A DNA stretch of 37,883 nucleotides, taken from assembly GCA_029263235.1 (NCBI GenBank), contig JAJCXW010000216.1, positions 1-37,883 on the forward strand. The letters run 5' to 3'. Below are positions 15,757 to 22,587 of this stretch, one piece after another. Numbering within the stretch: position 1 is the stretch's first letter; each line of letters starts with the position of its first letter. The DNA comes from Acidimicrobiales bacterium. Lineage in GTDB: Bacteria > Actinomycetota > Acidimicrobiia > Acidimicrobiales > Aldehydirespiratoraceae. The translations under genes and the position numbers were made by a program. The notes below the pieces were generated by a model. That model worked only from the letters and a program-made list of their open reading frames with translations. It ran no database searches and had not been told where the DNA came from.

Positions 15757-16401
15757 ATGACCATTCGCTTGATGCTCGCAGATGACCACCGCATGCTTCG
15801 TGAGGGGCTCAGCCGGTCGATGTCAGAACATGGGTTCGACGTCGTCGGAGAGGCCCGCGACGGCTTGGAAGCGGTCAATATGGTGGCGAGTCTTCAGCCT
15901 GATGTGATTTTGATGGACGTCTCCATGCCTGAGATGGACGGAGTCGAGGCCTGCCGCCAGGTGCGCGAGTCCGGAAGCGAGACCAAGGTCGTGATGCTCA
16001 CGATGCACGCCGATCAGGAGGTCCTCGCCAACGCCATCAGGGCCGGCGCATGTGGCTACTTGGTTAAGGATTGCTCAACCGAGGAGATCGCCGGAGCGGT
16101 GCGAATGGCCTCCAACGGCGACACGGCGCTTTCGCCTCAGCTGGCAGCGTCGATGCTCGACGAAGTTCGCAAGCTCGAAATGGCTCCTGTCCGCGAGGAA
16201 CGAGTCGTCTCCAAGCGTGAGGAAGAGGTTCTCCAGTCGATCGCCGACGGATGCTCCACAACCGAAGTCGCCGAGCAGATGTTCATCAGCCAGAAGACGG
16301 TGAAGAACCATCTGGCATCGATCTACCAGAAGCTCGACGCCCGAGACCGGACCCAAGCAGTGCTTCAAGCGGTGCGCATGGGGATCGTGAGCCTCGAGTA
16401 A
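15757..16401 (+). CDS. NarL/FixJ-family response regulator
   Basis: A 214-residue transcription factor. The receiver domain (about 1-120) has the acidic pair D8/D9 in LADDHRML, phosphoacceptor Asp54 in VILMDVSMPEMDG, Thr in VVMLTMH and Lys in GYLVKD. The C-terminal LuxR-type helix-turn-helix spans about 150-214 (SKREEEVLQSIADGCSTTEVAEQMFISQKTVKNHLASIYQKL). The ORF track begins at 15661, but MTIRLMLADDHRMLREGL from ATG 15757 is the normal family start. It pairs naturally with the upstream HisKA_3 kinase. Lying directly before flp, it is the best candidate to control pilin expression. That target is inferred from position. Confidence 0.95.
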   Translation: MTIRLMLADDHRMLREGLSRSMSEHGFDVVGEARDGLEAVNMVASLQPDVILMDVSMPEMDGVEACRQVRESGSETKVVMLTMHADQEVLANAIRAGACGYLVKDCSTEEIAGAVRMASNGDTALSPQLAASMLDEVRKLEMAPVREERVVSKREEEVLQSIADGCSTTEVAEQMFISQKTVKNHLASIYQKLDARDRTQAVLQAVRMGIVSLE

Positions 16402-16426
16402 CAGGGGTCCATCGGCCTGTCGAGTG

Positions 16427-16472
16427 GGTCCAACGGACCATTCAGCAGGACCGCAACTGTGCCGAATGATCC
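16427..16472 (+). promoter_or_regulatory. Nested inverted repeats in the flp upstream region
   Basis: Two overlapping dyads lie in the 118-bp gap before flp. The first is GGTCC-aac-GGACC (16427-16439). The second is GGACCATTC (16435-16443) against GAATGATCC (16464-16472), 9 bp with one mismatch across a 20-nt spacer. They share the GGACC arm, so in RNA they would be mutually exclusive. They may be an operator for the adjacent NarL-type regulator or a switchable leader. Neither has a T-run. Confidence 0.4.
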
Positions 16473-16519
16473 ATTGAGAGTCCTTTGACGGTAGGGACAT
16501 CGGCCCAGGAGACCCGGAC

Positions 16520-16720
16520 ATGACTGAGACCTTGAGATTCGTATCCAGATGGATAGCGGTTCGGGCTGGGTCGAGTCGAGGTGCCAGCCTCGTCGAGTAC
16601 ACCCTGCTGCTCTCGCTGATCGTTCTGGTGGCTTTGGCAGGAATCACGGCGTTCGGCGGCACTCTCAACGGGAGCATCGACGACTCGTCGAACAAGATCA
16701 TCATCGCGGGTGGTGGCTGA
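16520..16720 (+). CDS. flp: Flp-family type IVb pilin
   Basis: A 66-residue prepilin. The basic leader ends in SSRG and is followed by ASLVEYTLLLSLIVLVALAGITAFGG. This is the Flp signature with predicted prepilin-peptidase cleavage between G21 and A22, Glu at mature +5 (E26) and the adjacent Tyr27 (the EY pair). The mature subunit of about 45 residues would be a single hydrophobic helix with a short Ser/Asn/Gly tail (SIDDSSNKIIIAGGG). An AGGAG Shine-Dalgarno lies 8 nt upstream. The gene is separated from the tad machinery by the two-component system and has its own leader, so high, independently controlled expression is likely. No prepilin peptidase gene is in the window. Confidence 0.95.
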   Translation: MTETLRFVSRWIAVRAGSSRGASLVEYTLLLSLIVLVALAGITAFGGTLNGSIDDSSNKIIIAGGG

Positions 16721-16730
16721 CCGCCACCAC
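16710..16730 (+). terminator. Hairpin spanning the flp stop codon
   Basis: GTGGTGGC-tgacc-GCCACCAC is a perfect 8-bp GC-rich stem with the flp TGA stop in its loop. No T-run follows (the next bases are GGGTTGTG), so it is not a canonical intrinsic terminator. It could act as a T-less terminator or protect the 3' end of an abundant pilin mRNA. coaE begins 41 nt later. Confidence 0.45.
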
Positions 16731-16758
16731 GGGTTGTGACGGCGGCCGAGATATCTCC

Positions 16759-16764
16759 TACGGT
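16759..16764 (+). promoter_or_regulatory. Candidate -10 element for a leaderless coaE transcript (TACGGT)
   Basis: TACGGT matches TANNNT and is 7 nt before GTG 16772. A weak -35-like TTGTGA lies at 16734-16739 (19-bp spacer). This supports 16772 over the upstream GTG 16736 as the coaE start. Confidence 0.42.
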
Positions 16765-16771
16765 CGTCGTT

Positions 16772-17419
16772 GTGATCGAGATCGGGCTCACTGGGGGAAT
16801 CGGTGCCGGAAAGTCGACGGTGGCCAACGGCCTCGTCGACCGAGGCGCGGTTCTGATTGATGCTGATCGTGTGGTGCACGACCTGCAGCAACCGGGAAGC
16901 GCAGTCTTCGAGGCGATGGTCGAGAGATGGGGTGATCGGATCGTCGCCGCCGACGGCTCCCTTGATCGGGCTGCGGTGGCTGCGGTGGCATTCGCCGATG
17001 AGACCGAGTTGAAGGCGCTCAATGATCTGGTTCACCCGGCCGTGGCCGAAGAGATGAAGCGACGCCGCCAAGCCTTGAGCGTCACCGATTCGGTGGTGGT
17101 TCTCGACATCCCGCTGTTGGTGCGAGCCGACGGTGAACCGTTGAAGGAGACCTACTCCAAGCTGGCTGGGATCGTCGTGGTCGATACTGATCCCGAAGTC
17201 GCGGTCGAGAGGCTGATGGCCCACCGAGGGTTCAGTGAGGACGATGCGAGGGCCCGAATCGCTAATCAGGCGTCGAGAGAAGCCCGGCTGGAGGTGGCCG
17301 ACTTCGTGGTCGACAACTCCGGATCGGAGCAGGAGCTCGAGGAACAGATCGACGCCGTGTGGGCCTGGGTCGAGTCGTTGCGTCAGGCGTCCGCTCCCGT
17401 CGAAGGCGGTTCCCTCTAG
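16772..17419 (+). CDS. coaE: Dephospho-CoA kinase
   Basis: Catalyses the last step of coenzyme A synthesis, ATP-dependent phosphorylation of the ribose 3'-OH of dephospho-CoA, in the cytosol. The 215-residue protein starts MIEIGLTGGIGAGKSTVANGL, the typical CoaE N-terminus with Walker A GGIGAGKS. It has the DADRVVHDLQQPG motif, the HPAV region (LNDLVHPAVAEEM), VVVLDIPLLV and the lid/C-terminal RIANQASREARLEVADFVVDNSGS. The ORF track starts at GTG 16736, which adds 12 atypical residues. GTG 16772 matches the family and has a -10-like hexamer 7 nt upstream. There is no C-terminal UPF0157/GrpB extension such as mycobacterial CoaE carries. Confidence 0.95.
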   Translation: MIEIGLTGGIGAGKSTVANGLVDRGAVLIDADRVVHDLQQPGSAVFEAMVERWGDRIVAADGSLDRAAVAAVAFADETELKALNDLVHPAVAEEMKRRRQALSVTDSVVVLDIPLLVRADGEPLKETYSKLAGIVVVDTDPEVAVERLMAHRGFSEDDARARIANQASREARLEVADFVVDNSGSEQELEEQIDAVWAWVESLRQASAPVEGGSL

Positions 17420-17456
17420 CCGGGAAACATTTGTCCGGACAACGGGTTCCGGGTGT

Positions 17457-18701
17457 GTGAGACCCCTAAGCAATGGGGCTGGCTCGGATCCGGATGGACG
17501 GTGGGGCCAGCTCGCCGTCCTCAGCGTGGCCATGGTCTTGTCGATGGCCCCATGGTTCTCGACGGCGGCGGTCCTTCCGCAGCTGAGAGAGGCGTGGGGG
17601 TTCGGCTCCGTGGCTGGATCGTGGCTCACGATCGCAGTGCAAATCGGGTTTGTCGTCGGTGCGGTCGGGCTGGCTCACACCAACCTCGCCGACCGGATCC
17701 CACCGCGACGGTTGATGTTGATCGGGTCGGTGATCGCCGCCCTGGCCAATGCTGTGCCGGCCCTGGCCGATGCCTACGGGCCGGCGATAGTTGCGCGCTT
17801 CGTCACGGGCGCTGCGCTGGCCGCTGTGTACCCGCCAGCGATGAAGGCCATGAGCACATGGTTCAAGGTTGAGCGAGGTCTGGCACTGGGAGCCATGCTG
17901 GCCGCTCTCACGGCGGGTTCTGCGTTGCCGCATTTTGTCAACGGTATTGGTGGCGCGGGCTGGAAGTCGGTGCTCGTGGTCACCTCGCTGGCGACGCTCG
18001 CCGGCGGTGTCATCGCGGATCGTTGTGGCACGGACGGACCTTTCACCTACCCGATCGCACCCTTCGAGCCGCGAGCGATTCGCGCGGCGTTCTCCCACCG
18101 TCGGATCCGTCTTGCGACCCTTGGATACTTCGGCCACATGTGGGAGCTCTACGCCATGTGGGCGTGGTTCGGCGTGTTCTATGTCGATGTCCTGTTTGCT
18201 GACGGCCACGGCGATCCGGCGAGGACCGGTTCGCTGGTGGCGGCATCCGTGATCGGGGTCGGTGGACTTGGTTCGCTGTGGGCGGGCTGGGTGTCTGATC
18301 GGTGGTCACGGGAGGTGGCGGCGGGTATCCCCATGGTCGTCTCCGGGGCGGTGGCATTGGGCATCGGTTTTCTCGACGAGGCCTCTCCGGTGCTGGTGGC
18401 TCTGCTCGGCTTGGTGTGGGGAGCGTCGGTGATTGCCGACTCGGCGCAGTTCTCGACGATCGTGACCGAGGCGGCTGATCAGAGTTTCGTGGGGACGTCG
18501 CTCACTGTGCAGCTCGCATCGGGGTTCGTCCTCACCGTGTTGACGATCTTCTTCGTTCCCGTGATTCGCGATGCATGGGGCTGGGGTGCCGCGTTCGCCT
18601 TCCTCGCTCCCGGCCCGTTGATGGGAGCGGTGGCCATGTACCTGCTCGACAGGGACCGTCGGAGTGGATCGTCCCAGCCGGATGTCGTAGCGGCTCGGTA
18701 G
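17457..18701 (+). CDS. Major facilitator superfamily transporter
   Basis: A 414-residue protein with about 12 hydrophobic helices in two halves (AVLSVAMVLSMAPWFSTAAVLPQL at the start; LMGAVAMYLLDRDRR at the end). Typical MFS loop features are visible: ADRIPPRRLMLIGS after helix 2 and WAGWVSDRWSREVAAG in the second half. The substrate is not predictable; the layout somewhat recalls anion or nitrate-type and drug-efflux MFS proteins. The ORF track begins inside coaE in another frame. I chose GTG 17457, 38 nt after coaE, though its SD is weak. M. tuberculosis also has an MFS gene near uvrB, on the other side of it. The TAG stop overlaps the proposed uvrB -10. Confidence 0.85.
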   Translation: MRPLSNGAGSDPDGRWGQLAVLSVAMVLSMAPWFSTAAVLPQLREAWGFGSVAGSWLTIAVQIGFVVGAVGLAHTNLADRIPPRRLMLIGSVIAALANAVPALADAYGPAIVARFVTGAALAAVYPPAMKAMSTWFKVERGLALGAMLAALTAGSALPHFVNGIGGAGWKSVLVVTSLATLAGGVIADRCGTDGPFTYPIAPFEPRAIRAAFSHRRIRLATLGYFGHMWELYAMWAWFGVFYVDVLFADGHGDPARTGSLVAASVIGVGGLGSLWAGWVSDRWSREVAAGIPMVVSGAVALGIGFLDEASPVLVALLGLVWGASVIADSAQFSTIVTEAADQSFVGTSLTVQLASGFVLTVLTIFFVPVIRDAWGWGAAFAFLAPGPLMGAVAMYLLDRDRRSGSSQPDVVAAR

Positions 18702-18704
18702 GTT
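18699..18704 (+). promoter_or_regulatory. Candidate -10 element for a leaderless uvrB transcript (TAGGTT)
   Basis: TAGGTT (TANNNT) is 6 nt before GTG 18711, overlapping the stop codon of the MFS gene. No SD precedes uvrB. No LexA-like dyad is seen here, unlike at uvrA. Confidence 0.42.
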
Positions 18705-18710
18705 TGGGCC

Positions 18711-20756
18711 GTGGCCCCGATAACCGTTCCCGTCGCCAAGAATCCATTCCGAGTCGTATCCGATTTCGAACCCGCCGGCGATCAGCCGGAGGCCATCGAT
18801 GCGTTGGCCAGAGGCATCGACGAGGGCGAACGCTTCCAGACCCTGCTGGGCATCACCGGCTCGGGAAAGAGCGCCACGATCGCGTGGACCATCGAGCGGG
18901 TGCAACGCCCGACTCTGGTTCTGGCCCCCAACAAGAGCCTGGCCGCTCAGCTGGCCAATGAGCTCAAGGAGTTCTTCCCCGACAATCGGGTCGAATACTT
19001 CGTCAGCTACTACGACTACTACCAGCCCGAGGCCTACATCGTCTCCAGCGACACGTTCATCGAGAAGGATTCTTCGGTCAACGACGAGATCGATCGACTC
19101 CGGCATTCGGCCACGTCGTCTCTGCTCACACGTCGCGACACGATCGTGGTGGCATCGGTGTCGGCGATCTACGGGCTGGGTTCCCCCGAGGAATACGAGT
19201 CGCAGCTTCTGGTCGTGCGAGTGGGGGAGGAGTACAACCAACGTTCGATGTTGAGCCGCCTGGTCGACATGCAATACGAGCGCAACGACATGAACCTGGT
19301 TCGGGGGAAGTTCCGGGTCAGAGGCGACACGATCGAGATCCATCCCGCCTACGACGAGACTGCAGTTCGAATCGAGATGTTCGGCGACGAGATCGAGCAG
19401 ATTGCGGTGGTCGACCCGCTCACCGGCGAACGTCTCGAGACCCTCGACGAACTCGTGGTATTCCCAGCCACCCACTACGCCACGAGCCAGGAACGTATGG
19501 CCCGCGCCACCGTGTCGATCCAGCAGGAGCTCCAGGAGCGGCTTGCTCAATTCGAGAAAGACGGCAAGCTACTCGAAGCTCAGCGCCTACGAATGCGCAC
19601 CGAATACGACCTCGAAATGATGGAAGAGCTCGGCTACTGCAACGGCATCGAAAACTATTCAGCTCCGATCGACGGTCGTAGCCCCGGCGAACCGCCCTAC
19701 ACCCTCATCGACTATTTCCCCGACGACTTCTTGTTGGTGATCGACGAGTCCCACGTCGCAGTACCTCAGCTCCACGGCCAATACGAAGGCGACCGCAGCC
19801 GGAAGCTCAACCTGATCGAGCACGGCTTCAGGCTGCCGTCAGCGGCCGACAATCGGCCTCTGACCTTCGAAGAGGTCATGAAGCGTCTCAACCAGGTCGT
19901 GTTCCTCTCGGCCACCCCGGGCAAGTTCGAGCTCGAGACCTCCACCCAGGTGGTCGAGCAGATCGTTCGGCCCACCGGCCTGATCGACCCCGAGGTGATC
20001 GTCAAGCCCACCAAGGGCCAGATCGACGATCTGCACGAGCTCATCGTCGGGCGAATCGAGAAGAGCCAGAGGGTGTTGGTCACCACTCTCACCAAGAAGA
20101 TGGCCGAGGACCTCACCGACTACCTTCTCGAGCTCGGTCTGAAGGTCAGGTATCTCCACAGCGAAGTCGACACGGTCCAGCGCATCGAGATTCTGCGCGA
20201 TCTGCGGCTGGGTGAGTTCGATGTGCTGGTCGGAATCAACCTTCTGCGGGAGGGCCTCGATCTCCCTGAGGTTTCGTTGGTGGCGATCCTCGATGCCGAC
20301 AAGGAAGGCTTCCTGCGTTCGGTCACCTCTCTTGTGCAGACCATCGGCCGCGCTGCTCGAAACGTCGACGGTCAGGTGGTGATGTACGCCGACCGGATGA
20401 CCGATTCGATGCAGTTCGCCATCTCCGAGACGATGCGGCGCCGAGGGCTGCAGCAGGCCTACAACGAAGAGCACGGCATCGATCCGTCCAGTATTCGCAA
20501 GGCCGTCACCGACATCCTCTCGCTTATTCGGCCGTCGTCGGAGCGCGCGCCCACCCCGGCCAATGCCTCTGAACTGGCCAAACGTCGCCGGGCGGCCGAC
20601 GATCTCGGTGATCTACCCGAGGAGCAGCTCGAGAGGTTGATTCTCACCCTCGAAGGCGAGATGCACGATGCGGCCGCCGATCTTCGCTTCGAATACGCGG
20701 CGCGATTGCGCGACGAGGTGAAGGAACTGAAGCGCGAACTTCGCGAAATGCGCTGA
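18711..20756 (+). CDS. uvrB: UvrABC excinuclease subunit B
   Basis: The damage-verification helicase-like subunit of nucleotide excision repair, loaded by UvrA and paired with UvrC for incision. The 681-residue protein has Walker A GITGSGKS (47-54), the beta-hairpin region [28 protein letters not shown] that clamps the damaged strand, and [16 protein letters not shown] with the DESH box. The helicase motifs [39 protein letters not shown] and QTIGRAARN follow. A C-terminal UVR domain ([31 protein letters not shown]) contacts UvrC. The GKSATIAW form after Walker A is the actinobacterial variant. It sits in the conserved coaE-MFS-uvrB-uvrA neighbourhood and is intact. Confidence 0.98.
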   Translation: MAPITVPVAKNPFRVVSDFEPAGDQPEAIDALARGIDEGERFQTLLGITGSGKSATIAWTIERVQRPTLVLAPNKSLAAQLANELKEFFPDNRVEYFVSYYDYYQPEAYIVSSDTFIEKDSSVNDEIDRLRHSATSSLLTRRDTIVVASVSAIYGLGSPEEYESQLLVVRVGEEYNQRSMLSRLVDMQYERNDMNLVRGKFRVRGDTIEIHPAYDETAVRIEMFGDEIEQIAVVDPLTGERLETLDELVVFPATHYATSQERMARATVSIQQELQERLAQFEKDGKLLEAQRLRMRTEYDLEMMEELGYCNGIENYSAPIDGRSPGEPPYTLIDYFPDDFLLVIDESHVAVPQLHGQYEGDRSRKLNLIEHGFRLPSAADNRPLTFEEVMKRLNQVVFLSATPGKFELETSTQVVEQIVRPTGLIDPEVIVKPTKGQIDDLHELIVGRIEKSQRVLVTTLTKKMAEDLTDYLLELGLKVRYLHSEVDTVQRIEILRDLRLGEFDVLVGINLLREGLDLPEVSLVAILDADKEGFLRSVTSLVQTIGRAARNVDGQVVMYADRMTDSMQFAISETMRRRGLQQAYNEEHGIDPSSIRKAVTDILSLIRPSSERAPTPANASELAKRRRAADDLGDLPEEQLERLILTLEGEMHDAAADLRFEYAARLRDEVKELKRELREMR

Positions 20757-20794
20757 CCCGGGCCGGGCCGGCTCCAGTAGCCGCCGGTGCTGCC

Positions 20795-20800
20795 GATGGT
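20795..20800 (+). promoter_or_regulatory. Candidate -10-like GATGGT before the membrane protein gene
   Basis: GATGGT lies 6 nt before GTG 20807. It is part of the 12-mer TGCCGATGGTAG, which occurs again at the same distance before the FkbM-like gene at 28660. It fits the conserved A2/T6 of actinobacterial -10 elements but not T1. There is no SD at this start. Confidence 0.3.
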
Positions 20801-20806
20801 AGAGAC

Positions 20807-22546
20807 GTGCTCGACACCACTGTCACCGATCGCGTACGCCCGCCGGGCCGTACCGCCCACGAGGCACGTTGGTATGCCAGACCTCTCGTTTCGGCCTTGG
20901 TCCTGACCGCGATCTTGATGGTGATCGGTCAGCTTCTCGACCCGGGTGGATATCTCAGCACCGATGTGGGCGGGAAGGTAGCGACTCTCGAAGCCATGTC
21001 GAACGGACCAACCGCTTCACCCGATCTTGGCTACTGGGCCGAGTCGGCCGACCCTGATGGCTCTCTCTTTCCGATGTACTCCACCCAGGAAGTGGGCGAG
21101 GCTTGGGTCAATGTCACCACCCTTCCGATGTTGTACCTGGCCCTGCCGCTCTATGGCCTGGGAGGGGTCCGACTTGCCCTGCTGATCCCCGCCTTGGGCA
21201 CGGTTCTGGCGGCCTTGGCCGCACGCGCCTTGGTTTCGAGGCTGGGAGGCGATCTATCACAAGGGGTACTGGCCTTCTGGATGGTCGGGCTGGCATCTCC
21301 AGCCACGATCTACGGACTCAGCATCTGGGAGCACAGCCTGAGCCTCGCCCTGATGGCGTGGGGTGTGGTGGCGGCCTTGGATGCCGCCGGCCTGGCGCCC
21401 CCTCGCTCGGACGCGGTTCGAACTGAATGGCGGTCGGCGGCCTTCGCCGGTCTGGCCTTCGGTCTGGCGGCATCGATGCGACAGGAGGCGCTCGTGTACG
21501 GATTTGTGACGGGATTGGCCCTCTTGGGCGCTACGTTCCGCCCGGGGCGTGTCTATCCGGCGCTCCGCAATGGAGCGGCGATGGCCGTGGCCGCGGTTTC
21601 GATGTTGGCGCTGAACGCGGCACTGGAAGTAGCCGTCCTCGGGTCGGCGTTTCGCTCGGGACGCTCGGCGTCGACAGCAGCAGCCGCTGGCTCGGGCAGC
21701 GTCGGGCTGGCCGTGCGGGCGAAGGAGGCTGTATTGACCGGCGCCGGCATGTCGACCGCCGAGTCGGCAGCGGGCTATCTGGTCGCACTGGGACTGGTGG
21801 TTCTGCTCTGGCTTCTGGGCCGACGCGCCGACGACGCCCCTGACGCGACTCGGCCGATCCTCGTTGGTTTGGCGATATTGCTCGGGCTTAAGGCGATCGA
21901 CACCGCTGTCGATGGTCTCAACTTCGTTCCGGGACTGATCGCGGCCACCCCCTTGGCCGGGCTCGGCCTGGCCCGTGGGTGGGCCGGCGGAGCCCGCCGG
22001 TTCGTGACCCTGATCGCAGTGGCGGCCATGCCGCTGGTGTGGATGACCCAGTTCACTGGTGGGGCCGGGCCGCAGTGGGGTGGCCGCTACATCCTCACGT
22101 CTGGGCTGCTCCTGGCCGTGGTGGCAATCGTCAGCCTGAAGTCGGAGTCTGCGATTCGAATTGGTCGCCTGGTGTTGGCCGGCGGACTCGTCGTCACGAT
22201 GCTCGGTCTGGCCTGGTCGATCGAGCGGAGCAGTTCGTTCGCACGGGCATTCTCCGATCTCGCCGGGCGGGACGAGCCTGTGTTGGTCTTCGAGGATCCG
22301 TTCATAGCCCGTGAGGGTGGACCGAAGGTGATTGAACAGAACTGGCTCGCTGCTCCCTCCGCTGAGCATCGCGACATTGCGCTCACGGTGCTTGATTCGA
22401 TGGATGTCGACCAGTTCGGCTACGTGGAGGTGCTGCGCAAAACCAATGTCGTCGACTTCTCCGGCTGGACCCTGGTGGGGGTGGAGGAGATCTCTCTGGT
22501 GGGCTCCGATCGGTTGCGAATCTCGACCTGGGAAAGAACCTCCTGA
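20807..22546 (+). CDS. Polytopic membrane protein, possible GT-C glycosyltransferase
   Basis: A 579-residue protein with about twelve hydrophobic helices. A first extracytoplasmic loop carries acidic residues (LLDPGGYLSTDVGGKVATLEAM). A soluble C-terminal domain follows (about 480-579; EPVLVFEDPFIAREGGPKVI). The overall architecture resembles membrane glycosyltransferases of the GT-C fold, but I do not recognise a diagnostic motif, so function is unassigned. SIWEHSLSLALMAWG and GLAASMRQEALVYGF are the clearest conserved-looking segments. It lies between uvrB and uvrA on the same strand. Its stop codon TGA touches the LexA-like palindrome that serves uvrA. Confidence 0.75.
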   Translation: MLDTTVTDRVRPPGRTAHEARWYARPLVSALVLTAILMVIGQLLDPGGYLSTDVGGKVATLEAMSNGPTASPDLGYWAESADPDGSLFPMYSTQEVGEAWVNVTTLPMLYLALPLYGLGGVRLALLIPALGTVLAALAARALVSRLGGDLSQGVLAFWMVGLASPATIYGLSIWEHSLSLALMAWGVVAALDAAGLAPPRSDAVRTEWRSAAFAGLAFGLAASMRQEALVYGFVTGLALLGATFRPGRVYPALRNGAAMAVAAVSMLALNAALEVAVLGSAFRSGRSASTAAAAGSGSVGLAVRAKEAVLTGAGMSTAESAAGYLVALGLVVLLWLLGRRADDAPDATRPILVGLAILLGLKAIDTAVDGLNFVPGLIAATPLAGLGLARGWAGGARRFVTLIAVAAMPLVWMTQFTGGAGPQWGGRYILTSGLLLAVVAIVSLKSESAIRIGRLVLAGGLVVTMLGLAWSIERSSSFARAFSDLAGRDEPVLVFEDPFIAREGGPKVIEQNWLAAPSAEHRDIALTVLDSMDVDQFGYVEVLRKTNVVDFSGWTLVGVEEISLVGSDRLRISTWERTS

Positions 22547-22560
22547 CGAACACGTGTTCG
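22547..22560 (+). promoter_or_regulatory. LexA (SOS) operator upstream of uvrA
   Basis: CGAACACGTGTTCG is a perfect 14-bp palindrome and matches the Gram-positive LexA/DinR consensus CGAACRNRYGTTCG at every position. It starts right after the upstream stop codon, 27 bp before the uvrA start, and overlaps the expected -35 region of the uvrA promoter. uvrA is a classical SOS gene, so the site is very likely functional. Confidence 0.9.
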
Positions 22561-22575
22561 GGCGACCGGGACCGA

Positions 22576-22581
22576 TAGAGT
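22576..22581 (+). promoter_or_regulatory. Candidate -10 element for a leaderless uvrA transcript (TAGAGT)
   Basis: TAGAGT is 6 nt before GTG 22588. With normal -10 to start-site spacing, transcription would begin at or within a base or two of the start codon. A 17-bp spacer puts the -35 at 22553-22558 (CGTGTT), inside the LexA palindrome. No SD is present. Confidence 0.5.
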
Positions 22582-22587
22582 GCCCCG

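Noticed and set aside
16402-16420. ACAGG...CCTGT hairpin after the regulator gene as an intrinsic terminator
   Set aside because: Only a 5-bp stem with a 10-nt loop and no T-run.
16442-17629. 395-residue minus-strand ORF across flp, coaE and the MFS start
   Set aside because: Overlaps the diagnostic Flp and CoaE motifs in antisense. No domain is recognisable.
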